Of a DNA stretch of 64,000 nt, positions 1 through 11,582 are shown piece after piece. The stretch is from Chamaea fasciata (Eukaryota; Chordata; Aves; Passeriformes; Sylviidae): the NCBI GenBank assembly GCA_029207755.1, contig JARCOQ010000004.1:43888805-43952804 (forward strand), read 5' to 3'. Each line of letters begins with the position of its first letter. Position 1 is the first letter of the stretch. The notes beneath the pieces were generated by a model, which was not told the origin of the DNA, did no database searches, and worked only from the letters and a program-made list of their open reading frames with translations. The translations under genes and the position numbers were made by a program.

Positions 1-3000
1 CTTGGGACTACATGAAGGTAGGAAACCACTACTTTTCTTATAAAGAACACAAAAACAGGTTTGAAGTGCTTAAACGTCATGGATCTGTTTATTTTCCTCC
101 TGGGCTAGTCTAATCTACTTCCTAAGAAAATCAAAGCAACCAAATCCATGAGTTGTTCAGATCATCTTTATGATTACTGTAAGCAAGTTTCTATCCAGTG
201 AGGGTTTTCCATGCTTCCTACCTGCAAATTAAGTTCAGTGTTGCACACAGGGTTGTCTGACAGTGATTGGACCAGAATTCTGATGAAGCTTCCGTTCACC
301 TAGGTGGAGTTTTGTATAATACCTCAAAGGCCATTCCCGTTTTAGTGATTTGCTACATGGACATATTAATAAAGCTGTCCTTGCTGGCTTCCCATTACCA
401 TGTTGCTGCTGCTTTGCTGACAACTCTACTACCAGCTGCTATCTCTTTAATGTTTTCATGGTCTCATGCATCTTCTTGGTGCTACTTTAGCTGAACATTA
501 CTGGAATTTCCTATTTTATTTGCTAATGGCTTCGCCCATGCACCTCTTGAGAGGGGATGTCACTACACAGTCAGCAATGATATTTTACATGGTACATACC
601 AATACTTCATTTACCAAACAAAATGTTTAATAAAGCAGAGATCTAGCCAGGAGGCAGCTAGCTCAGCACAAAGATGACAAGAGTATGATAAGCAGAAATT
701 TCCAATATTTCACAATGCTATTCACCAAATTTATTTCTTCCTTTCATGTCAGTAGCCATCAGCTTGGTAAAATATTATTACTTCTCACTCCTAGCAACAT
801 TTTACTCTAGGTCTGTCACTAATCTTCATCACTAATACAGAAAGTTTGAAAACATGACCTGGGCAAACTCATCAGATTCAGCATTGTAAATAAAGATATT
901 AGTATTAGTATTACAGTGAAGAAAATAGATCAATTTATGTTTTTTTAGTGGATTGATAGTACAGCAAGAGTCTGGATATCATATAGAGAATGGGAAACAA
1001 AGCCATTTACAAAGCTGAATTTATTTAACTTTTTAAAGCATAACCTACAAAGATACAGTCTTTATTAATAGTAATAGTCTTTCAGTCAACCAGATCAAGT
1101 GGTTTTTTTCTTAATAACAAACCCAAGTCTTTTACACAGGACAACAAACTGTATCAGACACTTTTTGGTCTTACATTTTCTTATCAGCATCAGGTGCTCA
1201 AGACTTAAGGCTTGAATTTTTAGATTTCGGTGTTTCTTTCTGTTAAAAGAAAATATCGCAAAGTCTCATCTTCTAAGGTAAAGTTGGCTTTCACAAGCCC
1301 ACTACATCAGACTGTCTTCTCCATGCCAATGGCTCTCTTCTAAATCCATTGAGTGAGGATTTGTTTCTTAAGAAAGCTTTTCCTGCCTGGAAGTAGAGGC
1401 TTCCAAACACAGACATGGACCTCCAAAAGTTGAGCATATGGAAGTTCCAGGATGAGGAAGGGAACTGGATGTTCATACAGTGAAGTAACTGAAACAGCAT
1501 CCACTAAGGTGACCACCATGCGAGAGAGCAGAAAAGACATAGTTTTAAAAGCATGTTCTAACAAGATTATCTAAAGAATAAAACAGTCACTGGCTTCCAC
1601 AAACATGGACACCACACCATTCATTTCATTCACTAGGCGTAATTCTTTTATGCTAAATATTCATCTTTCACTCTCACTCCACCTGACCAGTTTTCTGTCC
1701 CCTTTCTCCACAAATTTGTCTGTGATTCTACACGAGTTCTGGTCCCATGCAGCATTCAGAGTAGTACAGGAGGAGGCACAGCAATTCTACATATCTGCCT
1801 GTAGCATCCCACATACTCAACACAATATTTGTGTAAGTTCAAGCAGGAGCAGACACAACTGAAAACTCACTACACACAGATTGAGTGTATCTCTCTATTG
1901 CAAATCAAGCACAGAGTAGGACAGATCAAACCCAGTTGAAGAGGAAAACCAAGAAATCTAAGATCAAAAAAAGAAAAAGAATATCAGAAACTACATATAA
2001 AATTTACGTTAAAATGTCCAAACTGATTTGAGAGTGACCAACATGTGACCCATATTTCTTTCTGGAATTATTTGTGGAAAGGTGCACTTTTCACATGTCC
2101 AATTCATAGGAAAAAAAAATATTAGTTTTTGAATAGACTTGGTCCAAGCAGGAAAAATAAATGAGACAATCCTAACCATGAAAGACAGTGTCAGTTCCAA
2201 ATCAGGGTATCTGCTCCTATATACACCTCAGAAAACAAAAATTATGAGAGCTAAACCCATAAAGCAAGAACGCGCCTCCCCATTATTCTAGGGATCATAA
2301 CAGACTAATTATGCAGTCCAATTTACAGGCCAATAAATTCTGAGAGTCAGAACAAACTGATAAAATGACCACACATTGATTCCCCTGCTCCTTACTGAAA
2401 AATCTGTAAGCTTTTGTGGCCACACTCCAGCCAAGACATAAACTCTTAGAGTATTGTACATAATAACATTCATTACCGTCTCTAGTCACTAGTATGACCT
2501 TCAGCCACAAGTTTAGCAGCTGGTTTATTGCTCATTTGGTTCATTCCGGGATGGTAATAAAATTGAATGTTTTGTTTATGTCTCTTTACAGACTCTGTCT
2601 AACAGCATCTCCCTGTACCATCACTTCAACTTGTCATATTTAGGCAGTTTCTTAGCAACCACCTATCACAAGACACGAAGGCCTTCCTAGCATAAATGAA
2701 ATTTCTTTCCCTGGATACCCAGTTTTTTCTTCCAATTTTTCTTCCTATCCCATAACATGAGACCATTTAGTAAAGACATAAGGACTTTAAATGTGTATAA
2801 CAAATCGGCATTGTTAATATATTTCTGAGTATCTCTATCTTCAGAAGAAACACTCCAGGGACTGAGAAAGCAAGAATAATCTACCATTTCTTTTCCTGGA
2901 GTAATTAACTTTATTTTAACTAAAATATATATATATATATATCATTAAGAACAGAAGAAAAAAAAGTGTACACCTTTGCAGACAAGTTCTAAACTTTTAG

Positions 3001-6000
3001 TGACAACTGCTGCAGACTGAAAAAAAATTGTATGAGGTTCAAGGACACCAGCCACATTTTTTTTCCTCTCTGCCTGCCTATCAGAAATAATTGCAACAGT
3101 CCTAGACTCCACAAGATACTGTCGAGCAGATAAGAGATAACAGCATGTCAGTGACAAAGGTCAGAATTAAAGGGCATAGTTTGATAATTTAGAAAAATAA
3201 GGATACACTTGGCCAAATATGAATATGGAGTTCAAGAAAAGTAGATTAAAGGAAGTGGAACTCAAGAAATAAAGGGGGAAAGTTGTTTTCATTGTATGAG
3301 ATAGCAGGAGTTAGAGGAAAAAAAATTTACTCAAGCTCACAAGGCACTGAGCTACCAGTTTCTTCAGAACATGAAGAGCAATTCTCTGGGGAGAACTCCA
3401 TGTATAGCCACACCATCAGGAGTATCAACTTCTTCCCACACCTGATCCATCGCATCAGAAACAGAAAAGATACTGGTGTCTGTTAACTACTGCTAAGAGG
3501 TCTGAAGTGAGCAGTTACAAAAAGTAAGTTCTATATCTGCCCCACATCTCTATTGGTGACATTTCTGTAGGTATCTAAACCTCCCCTGAAAATATTTATG
3601 GATACCAGGATTAGAAAAACATGGAGGGATCAACTGCTTTTAAATTTGCCTAGTAGTTATAAGCTACACGGTTTTCATATCGCTGCAGCAAAATAGGGCA
3701 GTCCCAAAGATGATACTACAGCTTATATCCACTTGGAATAAAAATTGCATGAATTCAAGTCTTATCATTTATACAGGCACCATCAAGTCAGCCTTTCTGG
3801 CCTCTTAACTACAACCAACCATCTACTATTTTCCAGCCCTAAAACAATCTCTAAAACAGCTCAAGATAACAGTTGTGCAGCTCAAGATCACAGTGCAGAT
3901 GTAGACGCACAAATCAAGAGTAAACTCAGTTTGTGTGGGCCTGAAAATAAGAAGTCATGTCTTGAGCATACAGTGACAGCACTACCACGACTTTACCTTT
4001 CTGTTCCCACTAGAAATGCACCTTTCAGGCCTGTTCCTCTTCTTTCCATCAATCCAGGGAGTTACCGCTGCAACATTTAAGACAGATAAGACCCCTGAAT
4101 AAGCGAGAGCAATGAGAGTCTCAGGGCACTGTCACACAAACCTGTTCTTCACATGGCTATACATAACACCAAACGCCACTGCAACAAAGCTCCTGAGATA
4201 GAATTGGCAGTGTTAAGTTTATGGATACACTCGATTTAAATGATTCTGTGACTGTGTGGTCAGGCCTCAGCTGACCTAAACTAGCTCGGTAACACCAGCT
4301 GCATAGGCAGGAGCATTTAACACCCCAGCCTTGTACTTGACCTGGTTAGCTTTGCACTAGCATGGCAAACCTAGAAGCCCTTCAGCACAGGCATATGCAA
4401 GTAGCCATATAATTGCAGGCTGGAAAGCATACACTCACCACTTACTATTGTGTTATAGGATGGAAAATAGTTTAGAAGGAGGCATGGTACCCTGTACAAA
4501 ACTGCAAAACTTGACTGTTTTGTAGAAAAACAAAGATGCATAAAATTAAAGGAAGGAATCATGTCATAGTTTTTCCTAGCTAAGAATGTTCCTGTAATTA
4601 TTCATTTAGGGGAAAATGCAATTGCCCTCTCACACTACTTGCTCTTAAACATAAAGAACACAGTTGCATTCTGACTTTTAATGAAAGGGTTTCATTACAT
4701 TTTATTGTACAAATAGATTGCTTTCAAAGGCAAATACATCATACTAATGATTTACAAGCTCACTATGCCACTTAAGTTTTCTAAAGAGTTTTAAGAATGT
4801 TTCTTTCTTTGAAAAGAATAAAGATTTCCTATCCTAAGTGAATAGATATGAACAACACAACAGAGCCAAGGCAAATTCTTCTTGTGACTAGAGAAGGAAA
4901 AAGCTTTTGTGTTTGTTGAAGATTATATCACTTTTTTTATGGAAGAGTAATAAAGTACAGAGACTTTGCCTAGTTAGGCAGCCCTGTGTTTTTAGCCTAT
5001 GATCACACAGGATCAAGTGCAGAGTTACAAAAAGGCATAGATAACAGGAAACCAAACATGTACAGCACAGTGACTCAAGGAGACATTAGTTCAGAATCCA
5101 AGTAGCCTAAATACAGCTGCTTAAGAATAGGTTTCATGGGGCATACTTAAAGATGACGAAAAGATACACTTGGATATATTTTATTCCTTTTCTGCCTTTT
5201 TCTTAGAAGTCTTCTAACATTTATTTGGAATTTTTGCTTCCAAGAAAGTAGCTGTTCCATCTTTACCTTTCTTAACTGTTATGCTAATCCTGTATTTCAA
5301 TAGTTACTCTTTCACACATTTATAGATTTCATTACAATTTGTTAATACTTATCACAAACAAATTTTATTTTAAAAAAAGACTAGGTATTTAGTTATGCAA
5401 AGAAACCAGAAACAAATTAAATTTAAAAAGAGAAAAAGACCTCAGTTTGCTTAGATGTCTTTACATTTACAAATAAAACCTGTGAACAGTCAAAATGGAT
5501 TTGTACTATTTCACAAGCTGTTTATAGATGCTGAGAATAGAAAGTGTGTATTACGTGTAAACATCTGTGGTCAGTCTCACAGACAAATCTTCATTACTGT
5601 GCAGGTCCAAGATGAAGTTTAACAGAATTTCTAAATGCCTTGGGTGCTAAATCACTACTATAAGAGGATTTGCATTATAAAGAAAGATTTCTGATAATTT
5701 CATTCACTAACCTAATCATTATAGTAATCTTCAAAGAGAAAAACATGCAAGTTTGTAGTCAATGTTTGCCAATTCCTATGCAAAAACTGGTTAGACAAAC
5801 TGGTTTTGTCCAGTTGGGTTCCTGTGTATTGAGAATTAAAAGACTACCTGTATTTAAATTGAACTGCAATGATTTGACTTTTACAGCAGCTTCATGCACA
5901 CATGTGGACCAATTTGTCACCAGAGAAGTGCAATATAATAATTTTGGCAAGTTCACAACAAGTGGATGTAGTGACTTCTTAAACACACCCAAATACGTTA

Positions 6001-6256
6001 TTCAAACTTGGATAATTAGAGACAGGTAAATAATTCACAAAGCAGAATTTATGACCGACCATGTTACAGTTTTAGGTACAAGCCTGAAAACAAAACATAA
6101 TTTGAAACAGAGTTCTTGTTTTACACTCCTCAATTCATCCAAGCAAGTTATTGTTATTTAAAATGAAATTTCAAAGACACAGTTCACCTGGATTTGATGA
6201 ATTTTGCTTTCAAGTAAACTTCTGAAGTGCTGCAGATAAAAAAGAAAACTCCCTTA
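1..6256. other. No supported gene; AT-rich intergenic DNA
   Basis: ORFs here (largest 119 codons at 5670-6029, overlapped by a 77-codon ORF on the other strand) lack splice context, motifs or family resemblance. A (TA)n run lies at 2924-2942. No recognisable transposon boundary was found. Confidence 0.6.
2924..2942. repeat. (TA)n microsatellite
   Basis: Simple alternating TA run. Confidence 0.9.
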
Positions 6257-6264
6257 TGATGTCA
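6257..6264 (+). promoter_or_regulatory. CRE-like site upstream of the candidate alternative exon
   Basis: TGATGTCA is one base from the CRE/ATF consensus TGACGTCA and sits 160 bases before the ATG of the candidate exon. An AP-1-like TTACTCA follows at about 6274. Use is inferred only. Confidence 0.3.
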
Positions 6265-6416
6265 TAACACTGTTACTCATTAACTGATCTTTAAACCTAG
6301 TTTGGGCTGGAGTCACACCAACACAGCACTTCCTACAGCAGAAGAAAGGAAGGCTGTGTGCTTCAAGGATCGCTCTAGAATTGAACTTAACTAAGTCTGC
6401 AGTTAGTTCCACTAAA

Positions 6417-6541
6417 ATGCTGAAAAAAGGAAGCTCCTTGGAGGACTCTGTTTTTCATTCTGAAAGTCAGAACAGCTTCCGAAAATCAAGTAACGACACC
6501 CCAGCCAGTCCTACAGAGAGTGTTGGATCAGTATTTATAAG
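6417..6541 (+). CDS. GRAMD2B: Candidate alternative first coding exon of GRAMD2B
   Basis: An ATG in a reasonable context (A at -3) opens 41 codons, MLKKGSSLEDSVFHSESQNS onward, rich in Ser, Asn and Glu. It ends at AG|GTAAAT with two bases left over. Real GRAMD2B exon 1 also ends with two bases left over, so this exon can join exon 2 (giving Ser) or exon 3 (giving Arg) in frame. It lies 19 kb upstream on the same strand. A CRE-like TGATGTCA (6257-6264) lies 160 bases upstream. Human GRAMD2B is known to have alternative N-termini, but I cannot confirm identity from memory. The function would be a different cytosolic N-terminus on the same GRAM protein. Confidence 0.6.
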
Positions 6542-8636
6542 GTAAATCCCAATATGACTGAGTGTTTTGCATGTGCTTGATAATGGGAGAACAGGGCAGC
6601 AACACAAGAATGCACTGAGACAAATGCACTTCCTAACTTCCAGATAAGGAAGCTCAATATGAGAAGGAAATGCTCAAAGAGGTGGTAATTTCATGTATGT
6701 CACTGATTGCACTGGGAAGGGGAGCACTACTGTAAAGGAGAAACTTGTGATGGAGGACAGAAGGGTATTGTTTTCTCCTTCTTTTTCTATTGACACTGAA
6801 ATAGGGCTTTGAATGCGTATAACACTACGTACTATTAAAACTCAAGTTTTAAATTTACTTCTATGGGATCACCCAAATATCTATAATATTTGATCTCTGT
6901 AAAAAAAAATGCAAACTTTGTTAGATCAGGGAGTTTAACAAAATATTTTCCTGTGTGTTTTGGCCTAAAGGATTTCATAATGTTAATTAAACTCATTTCC
7001 AAGATAAGTGCCACCGTATTCAAAAGAAATACTCATGGAAGTAGAAAACTTGCTAAATGAATACTGGTAAAGGGTTTCCTGATGGAACATTGCTAAAAAA
7101 TTAGGGGAAATAGGTTTTCTTACTTTGGAATGGTGGACTTGTTGAATTGCAAATTCCCTCTGTGGTGGAATTCATAGCAATGCAGAGCTCTGGATAAATC
7201 ATGCACATTTTAGACAGCACAGAAAAATTAGGGAAGTCAATATCAGAGAGCTACTGGCACTTACTGCTTATCCTTCCTCATCTACTGCAGGAGCAAGACA
7301 AGTAAACACCCACAGTACTTATGTCAACCCATCATGAATAGAATAGCTTAAAAAGCTATTCAAAATATGATTAGACATTTATTGGTTCTTAATCCATTTG
7401 AAAATTCTTTGCCAAGGCCTGGTCCTTAATTGTTGCATGGTGCCAAACAACCCTGAAGAGTGATTTGGAACCTCTACATAGTTTTTGTGTGGCTGAATTA
7501 CATTTCTTTGTGGCTGTGCACAAATTCTTTATGGCGGGTGACAGATCTTATCACTAATTGGGTAACTAATTGGTATAAAAGAGCCTGTTGGCCTAATTTT
7601 TTCTCTTCCGAAATATTATTAAGGCTTTTTCATATTATATCTGCATATCATCCTTTCTTCCAACTCGAATGTCAGAGAGATAACATCCAACGGTTTGAAC
7701 AGATAATAGAGAATCAGAAATTTTAAGTTTTAATTAGAGATTTCAAAGGCTCTAATCTAGAACTAATAAATTACAACTTGTTTTTAAAAATAAAAATTCA
7801 AATGATTTTTTGTACGCCTCTTGATCTCATGTTCTGGTTAGGTGTGGGACATAGGTACATGTAGAGGTATTTGGAGGGTGGCAACACAAGTTGGTGATTT
7901 TTAACCAGTTCCTAATTTGGACAATATAAATTTAGTCCTCTTTTCTATGTCCTGTCCAGAGCACTGGGCAGACATCTACCTGCTTTATTTACCACGAAAC
8001 AACCAATACACAAAAAGCTGCCATATATGCTCTGGGAGCAATGTGACCGGGCCTTACAATGAACAGAGTCCTTTACCCCAGATTTCTCAATAATCAACCT
8101 GCCTGCCAAGTATCGAGTGGTAGGGGCAGGCCTTCTAGAAAACCAGTTTACTTAGTTGCTAGTTCAGTAAGGATATTATGATCATAAAACCCTGCTGTGA
8201 AACCACAGCTCTATCAATAGCAAAGATGGAGTAGCAGGCTGCAAATACTAGACAATCTAATAAGTAGGATGCATGATAGCACACAATGAGCTAGACGGAC
8301 TGAGCTCTCACCAAACTTGCTTTTCATGTGTTTTTCACAGTCATGATACATTTATTGAAAATGAACCACATGAAAAATCATGGGAAATATTTTTGCGAAA
8401 AGTAAATGAGGCTCTGCAATTTTAGGTACTATTTTCATACAGTCCTATTTATTCGGAGCATATTTTCCATATATATATGAAGATGCACCCACAGAGGAAA
8501 TTTACTATATTAATGACTGTTCTTGTTCATTCTAATTATTCGTGCCTGAGGACAAAAACTGACTATATGCCTAAGTTTTTATATACATCTGTTTTCACCT
8601 CACTGTAATTGGCACCATGTGGATGAGCATGAGTTT
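6542..8636. other. No supported gene; AT-rich DNA
   Basis: If the candidate exon is real this is intron. I see no coding motifs; the 88-codon ORF at 7460-7726 is unsupported. Confidence 0.55.
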
Positions 8637-8642
8637 GGTAGA
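8637..8642 (+). repeat. Target site duplication of solo LTR (left)
   Basis: GGTAGA immediately before the TG terminus is repeated exactly at 9365-9370 after the CA terminus. Confidence 0.8.
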
Positions 8643-9364
8643 TGTAGGAACATCCGCGGATAGTGGGGAGAAGGAATTCTGCTGACCTGAGATATTCTAG
8701 AATATGTGGTTTTATTGCAAGAGTTGTGGGTAAAAAGGGTTTTCTTTGCCTTCAGCCACCAGCCTCAGCTGAAGAGAAGTCCCAGAGAGAGCAGGAGAAT
8801 GAACAAGGGGGTAAAAGTTAAGAGAGAAGGGAGCGAGGGAGCAAGGAAAAAGAGAGGGCAGGGATATAAGAGAGCGTAAGAGCAGAGGTAAGAGCGAGCT
8901 GGGATCAGAGCAGAAGAGGTTAGAGATAAGAGAGGTAAGAGCAGAGTGAAGAGAGCAAGGTCCTTATTACAATGTATTATATCTCCTTTTGTGATGAATA
9001 TTCTAATTTACAGTGACCAACCAATACAAGACACAAAATCCTATAGAATCTACATATAGCCTATAAGAACTACTACATTACCATACTATGTTATATTTTA
9101 AACTCTAAAAACTACTCTTTAGACTTTTCTGTTTTGCTACATTGACCTTTGGTTCCTTAGCTAGCAGAAAGGTATCATTCCATCAAAAGGGATTCTTCTT
9201 CAGCTAGCTAGGGTATTGTTTACAGGTTATATAGTAACTAAGACTCGGTATCCTACAACTCAAAGTAAGCTTCCATTTCTATTTCGATTATAGGTTTCAT
9301 ATTTTCAGAATCTTTTGCTAAACAATCGTATTTATAAGGTTTCCCTGATTCATCTTCCCCAACA
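8643..9364 (-). mobile_element. Antisense solo LTR, probably class II ERV
   Basis: The block begins TGTAGGAACATCC and ends CCCCAACA on the + strand, giving TG...CA termini. It is flanked by a perfect 6-bp duplication, GGTAGA, at 8637-8642 and 9365-9370. Read on the minus strand it carries AATAAA (8711-8716) near its 3' end and a pyrimidine-rich region upstream, as in a retroviral LTR. No internal retroviral sequence is present, so it is a solo LTR left by LTR-LTR recombination. The 722-bp length and 6-bp duplication favour a class II (alpha/beta-like) element. It is unrelated in sequence to the two provirus LTRs further on. Confidence 0.82.
8760..8965. repeat. Purine-rich segment inside the solo LTR
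   Basis: The + strand is nearly all A and G, with a recurring GTAAGAGCAG-like unit (for example near 8878, 8888 and 8934). On the LTR's own (minus) strand it is a CT-rich tract. It probably reflects short tandem expansion within the LTR. Confidence 0.6.
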
Positions 9365-9370
9365 GGTAGA
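9365..9370 (+). repeat. Target site duplication of solo LTR (right)
   Basis: GGTAGA is identical to the copy at 8637-8642. Confidence 0.8.
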
Positions 9371-9778
9371 AACCAGGGAGTTATTAACATTTCATAAAGG
9401 GGAACTCACAGTTTATCAACATGGCAGCACGTTATTCCTGACATAGAGAAAAAACTGATTTCAGAAACAAATTAAGACTCTGGAGCTAAAGCTGAGGTGT
9501 CAGCCATGGATTATCGACCAGAAATCAGTATTTATAAAAGTACTGGCCACATGTCTTGGCAGCATTATATCACCACGAATGTATAGAGTTGTTCTGACAT
9601 CATAACAAAACATTTTCCAGTAGGCCAGAACAAAGTCTGGGCTAAATAAATAGGGATCTCAACCTCCCATTTGGAGCCCATCCCTATAATATGGGTCAAC
9701 ACCCTGTTATCCAATTCTCCTAAAATTTAGAAAAATTTCAGGCTTTTGGTTTTGAATAATCCTCAGAGTGACTCCAGG

Positions 9779-9809
9779 AAAACAAAACAAAACAAAACAA
9801 AACAAAAAC
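9779..9809. repeat. (AAAAC)n microsatellite
   Basis: Five to six AAAAC units with one imperfect end. Confidence 0.9.
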
Positions 9810-11481
9810 ATATTAAACACAAGAAAATTAATTTTTTCAGCAATTTAGACCACCAGGTCTGTGAATGTCATAATGCTCTGTATGTTTACGCCAATCCTAG
9901 CAATAATCACTTTGCAGGTTATATATTAAATGCTTGTAAAAAAAAATCAGCATTTTTCAGTTACATTGATACTAGGTTAAAATTACAAACAATTCTTTTT
10001 AAATTATAGAAAAATGTACAGCATGGAGAGGTTTGTTTTCTAAATATCTCATGAAAATGGAAGTTAAAATGGTTTTTGACTCTAGTCCTACCCCACAGCT
10101 CACAAACAAAATAAATACAGTACTCACATTTTGCATCTGTGACCTGGCACTAATATTTACCTATCTTTTGCTTACAACAAAGTAACAGAAAATCTCTGTA
10201 ACAACCAGCAACATAAACTTTAAAGATGATTTTGTTACAGATGGGTTTTTGTTTGGACACAAAAAGGAACCCTACATCCAGATTTCCTCTCTGAAGATTT
10301 TTTTTGACAGAAAGGTTTTTTAAAGGGAATTCTGCATTGAAATTATACCACTCAGAATCTTCCAACACAGTGCTCTAAGACTGAGGCTTAGTTCAGACTA
10401 ATTTAAGAAATCATGCTAAAAAGATAGACACATACCACCTTCTATAAAGAGTGGTTTTTTATAGCTCAATTATGAGCACTTGAAACACTGTCAATCACCT
10501 TAATGCTCAATGGCCTGCATCTGGGATTTGGCATCGATGGCCTGACTATGAAGACATATTTACACTTGTTTTGTTTTTTTTTTTTCCCCCAGAGTAACAT
10601 AACTCCTAGTTCTAAATGAGACAGAACAGTAATTGTATAAGCACCGTTAAATAGCATATTATTCACAACCCCATCTGATGTAAAGACTGTGAGAAATGTG
10701 AGAGTATGATTAATTCTTTCACATTATATTGTGTTCCTCGCTTTAACCTTCCTCTCCAGAAATTAAGAACAAACATTTCCTGAGCTTCTGGAAAGTCTAG
10801 GCACTATATTTTCTTAAGGTAGATTCTATTTATCCTCAAATAAGTCTGTTTTCATTTTCTTACATACTTAATGTACCATACTGCTGCACTTCAGAGACTG
10901 TCAGATTACTAAAGGGTTTTTTTCAACCAAATGATCACCATATTTACACAAATCATGAATGCTTGCATGCACTCAGGAATATGTGGTTCCGAAAAGGACC
11001 CACATGTATTCCTTTATGATACAAAGACTGAGTAATTATATGTGCATGCACCTTATTCATTTGATACACATCATCTGTTAGATACCCTAACCATACAGCT
11101 GTATCTGTATGGAAATTTTTGTCCAAGTCATTTGCATACAGAGATGTCACACTTAGATGTTGTCCAGGATTTCCTTGGACAATTATAATCAGAGGATGAC
11201 AAACCAAGCTAAATGTAACCCACCAGAGCAGAACAAGCAATAGTTACATTTAACTTTTTTAGCATAGCTGGACAACATATTAAATGAGAACATACATTTC
11301 TTTTATTAAAAATGAAAATGTAATTTTTAAATTATACATGGAGTAAGTGGATTTTGCTGCCATAAGATTTCATACAATCATTTTAAATGACAAAATCTAG
11401 GCATCACAGTATTCTAATATGTTAGCATTGCCAGTCATGAGGCATCCAGGACAATATAATGCACAAAAATATGCCATAACT

Positions 11482-11582
11482 GGGGGGTTTTTGTTGTTGT
11501 TTTTTGGGGTTTTTGTTGGGGGTTTTGGGGGGTGTGTTTTGTTTTGTTTTGTTTGTTTTTTGTTGGTTGTTTTTTTTTTTTT
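11482..11582. repeat. G/T-only low-complexity tract
   Basis: A run almost wholly of G and T with several G-runs of 4-6, ending in a T-run. It has G-quadruplex potential on the + strand. The ORFs reading through it on both strands are artefacts. Confidence 0.85.

Noticed and set aside
3745..4080. 111-codon ORF
   Set aside because: No motifs or splice signals. A possible host exon was considered, but nothing links it to GRAMD2B or another gene.
5670..6029. 119-codon ORF with a shadow on the other strand
   Set aside because: No domain, no splice context, AT-rich; consistent with chance.
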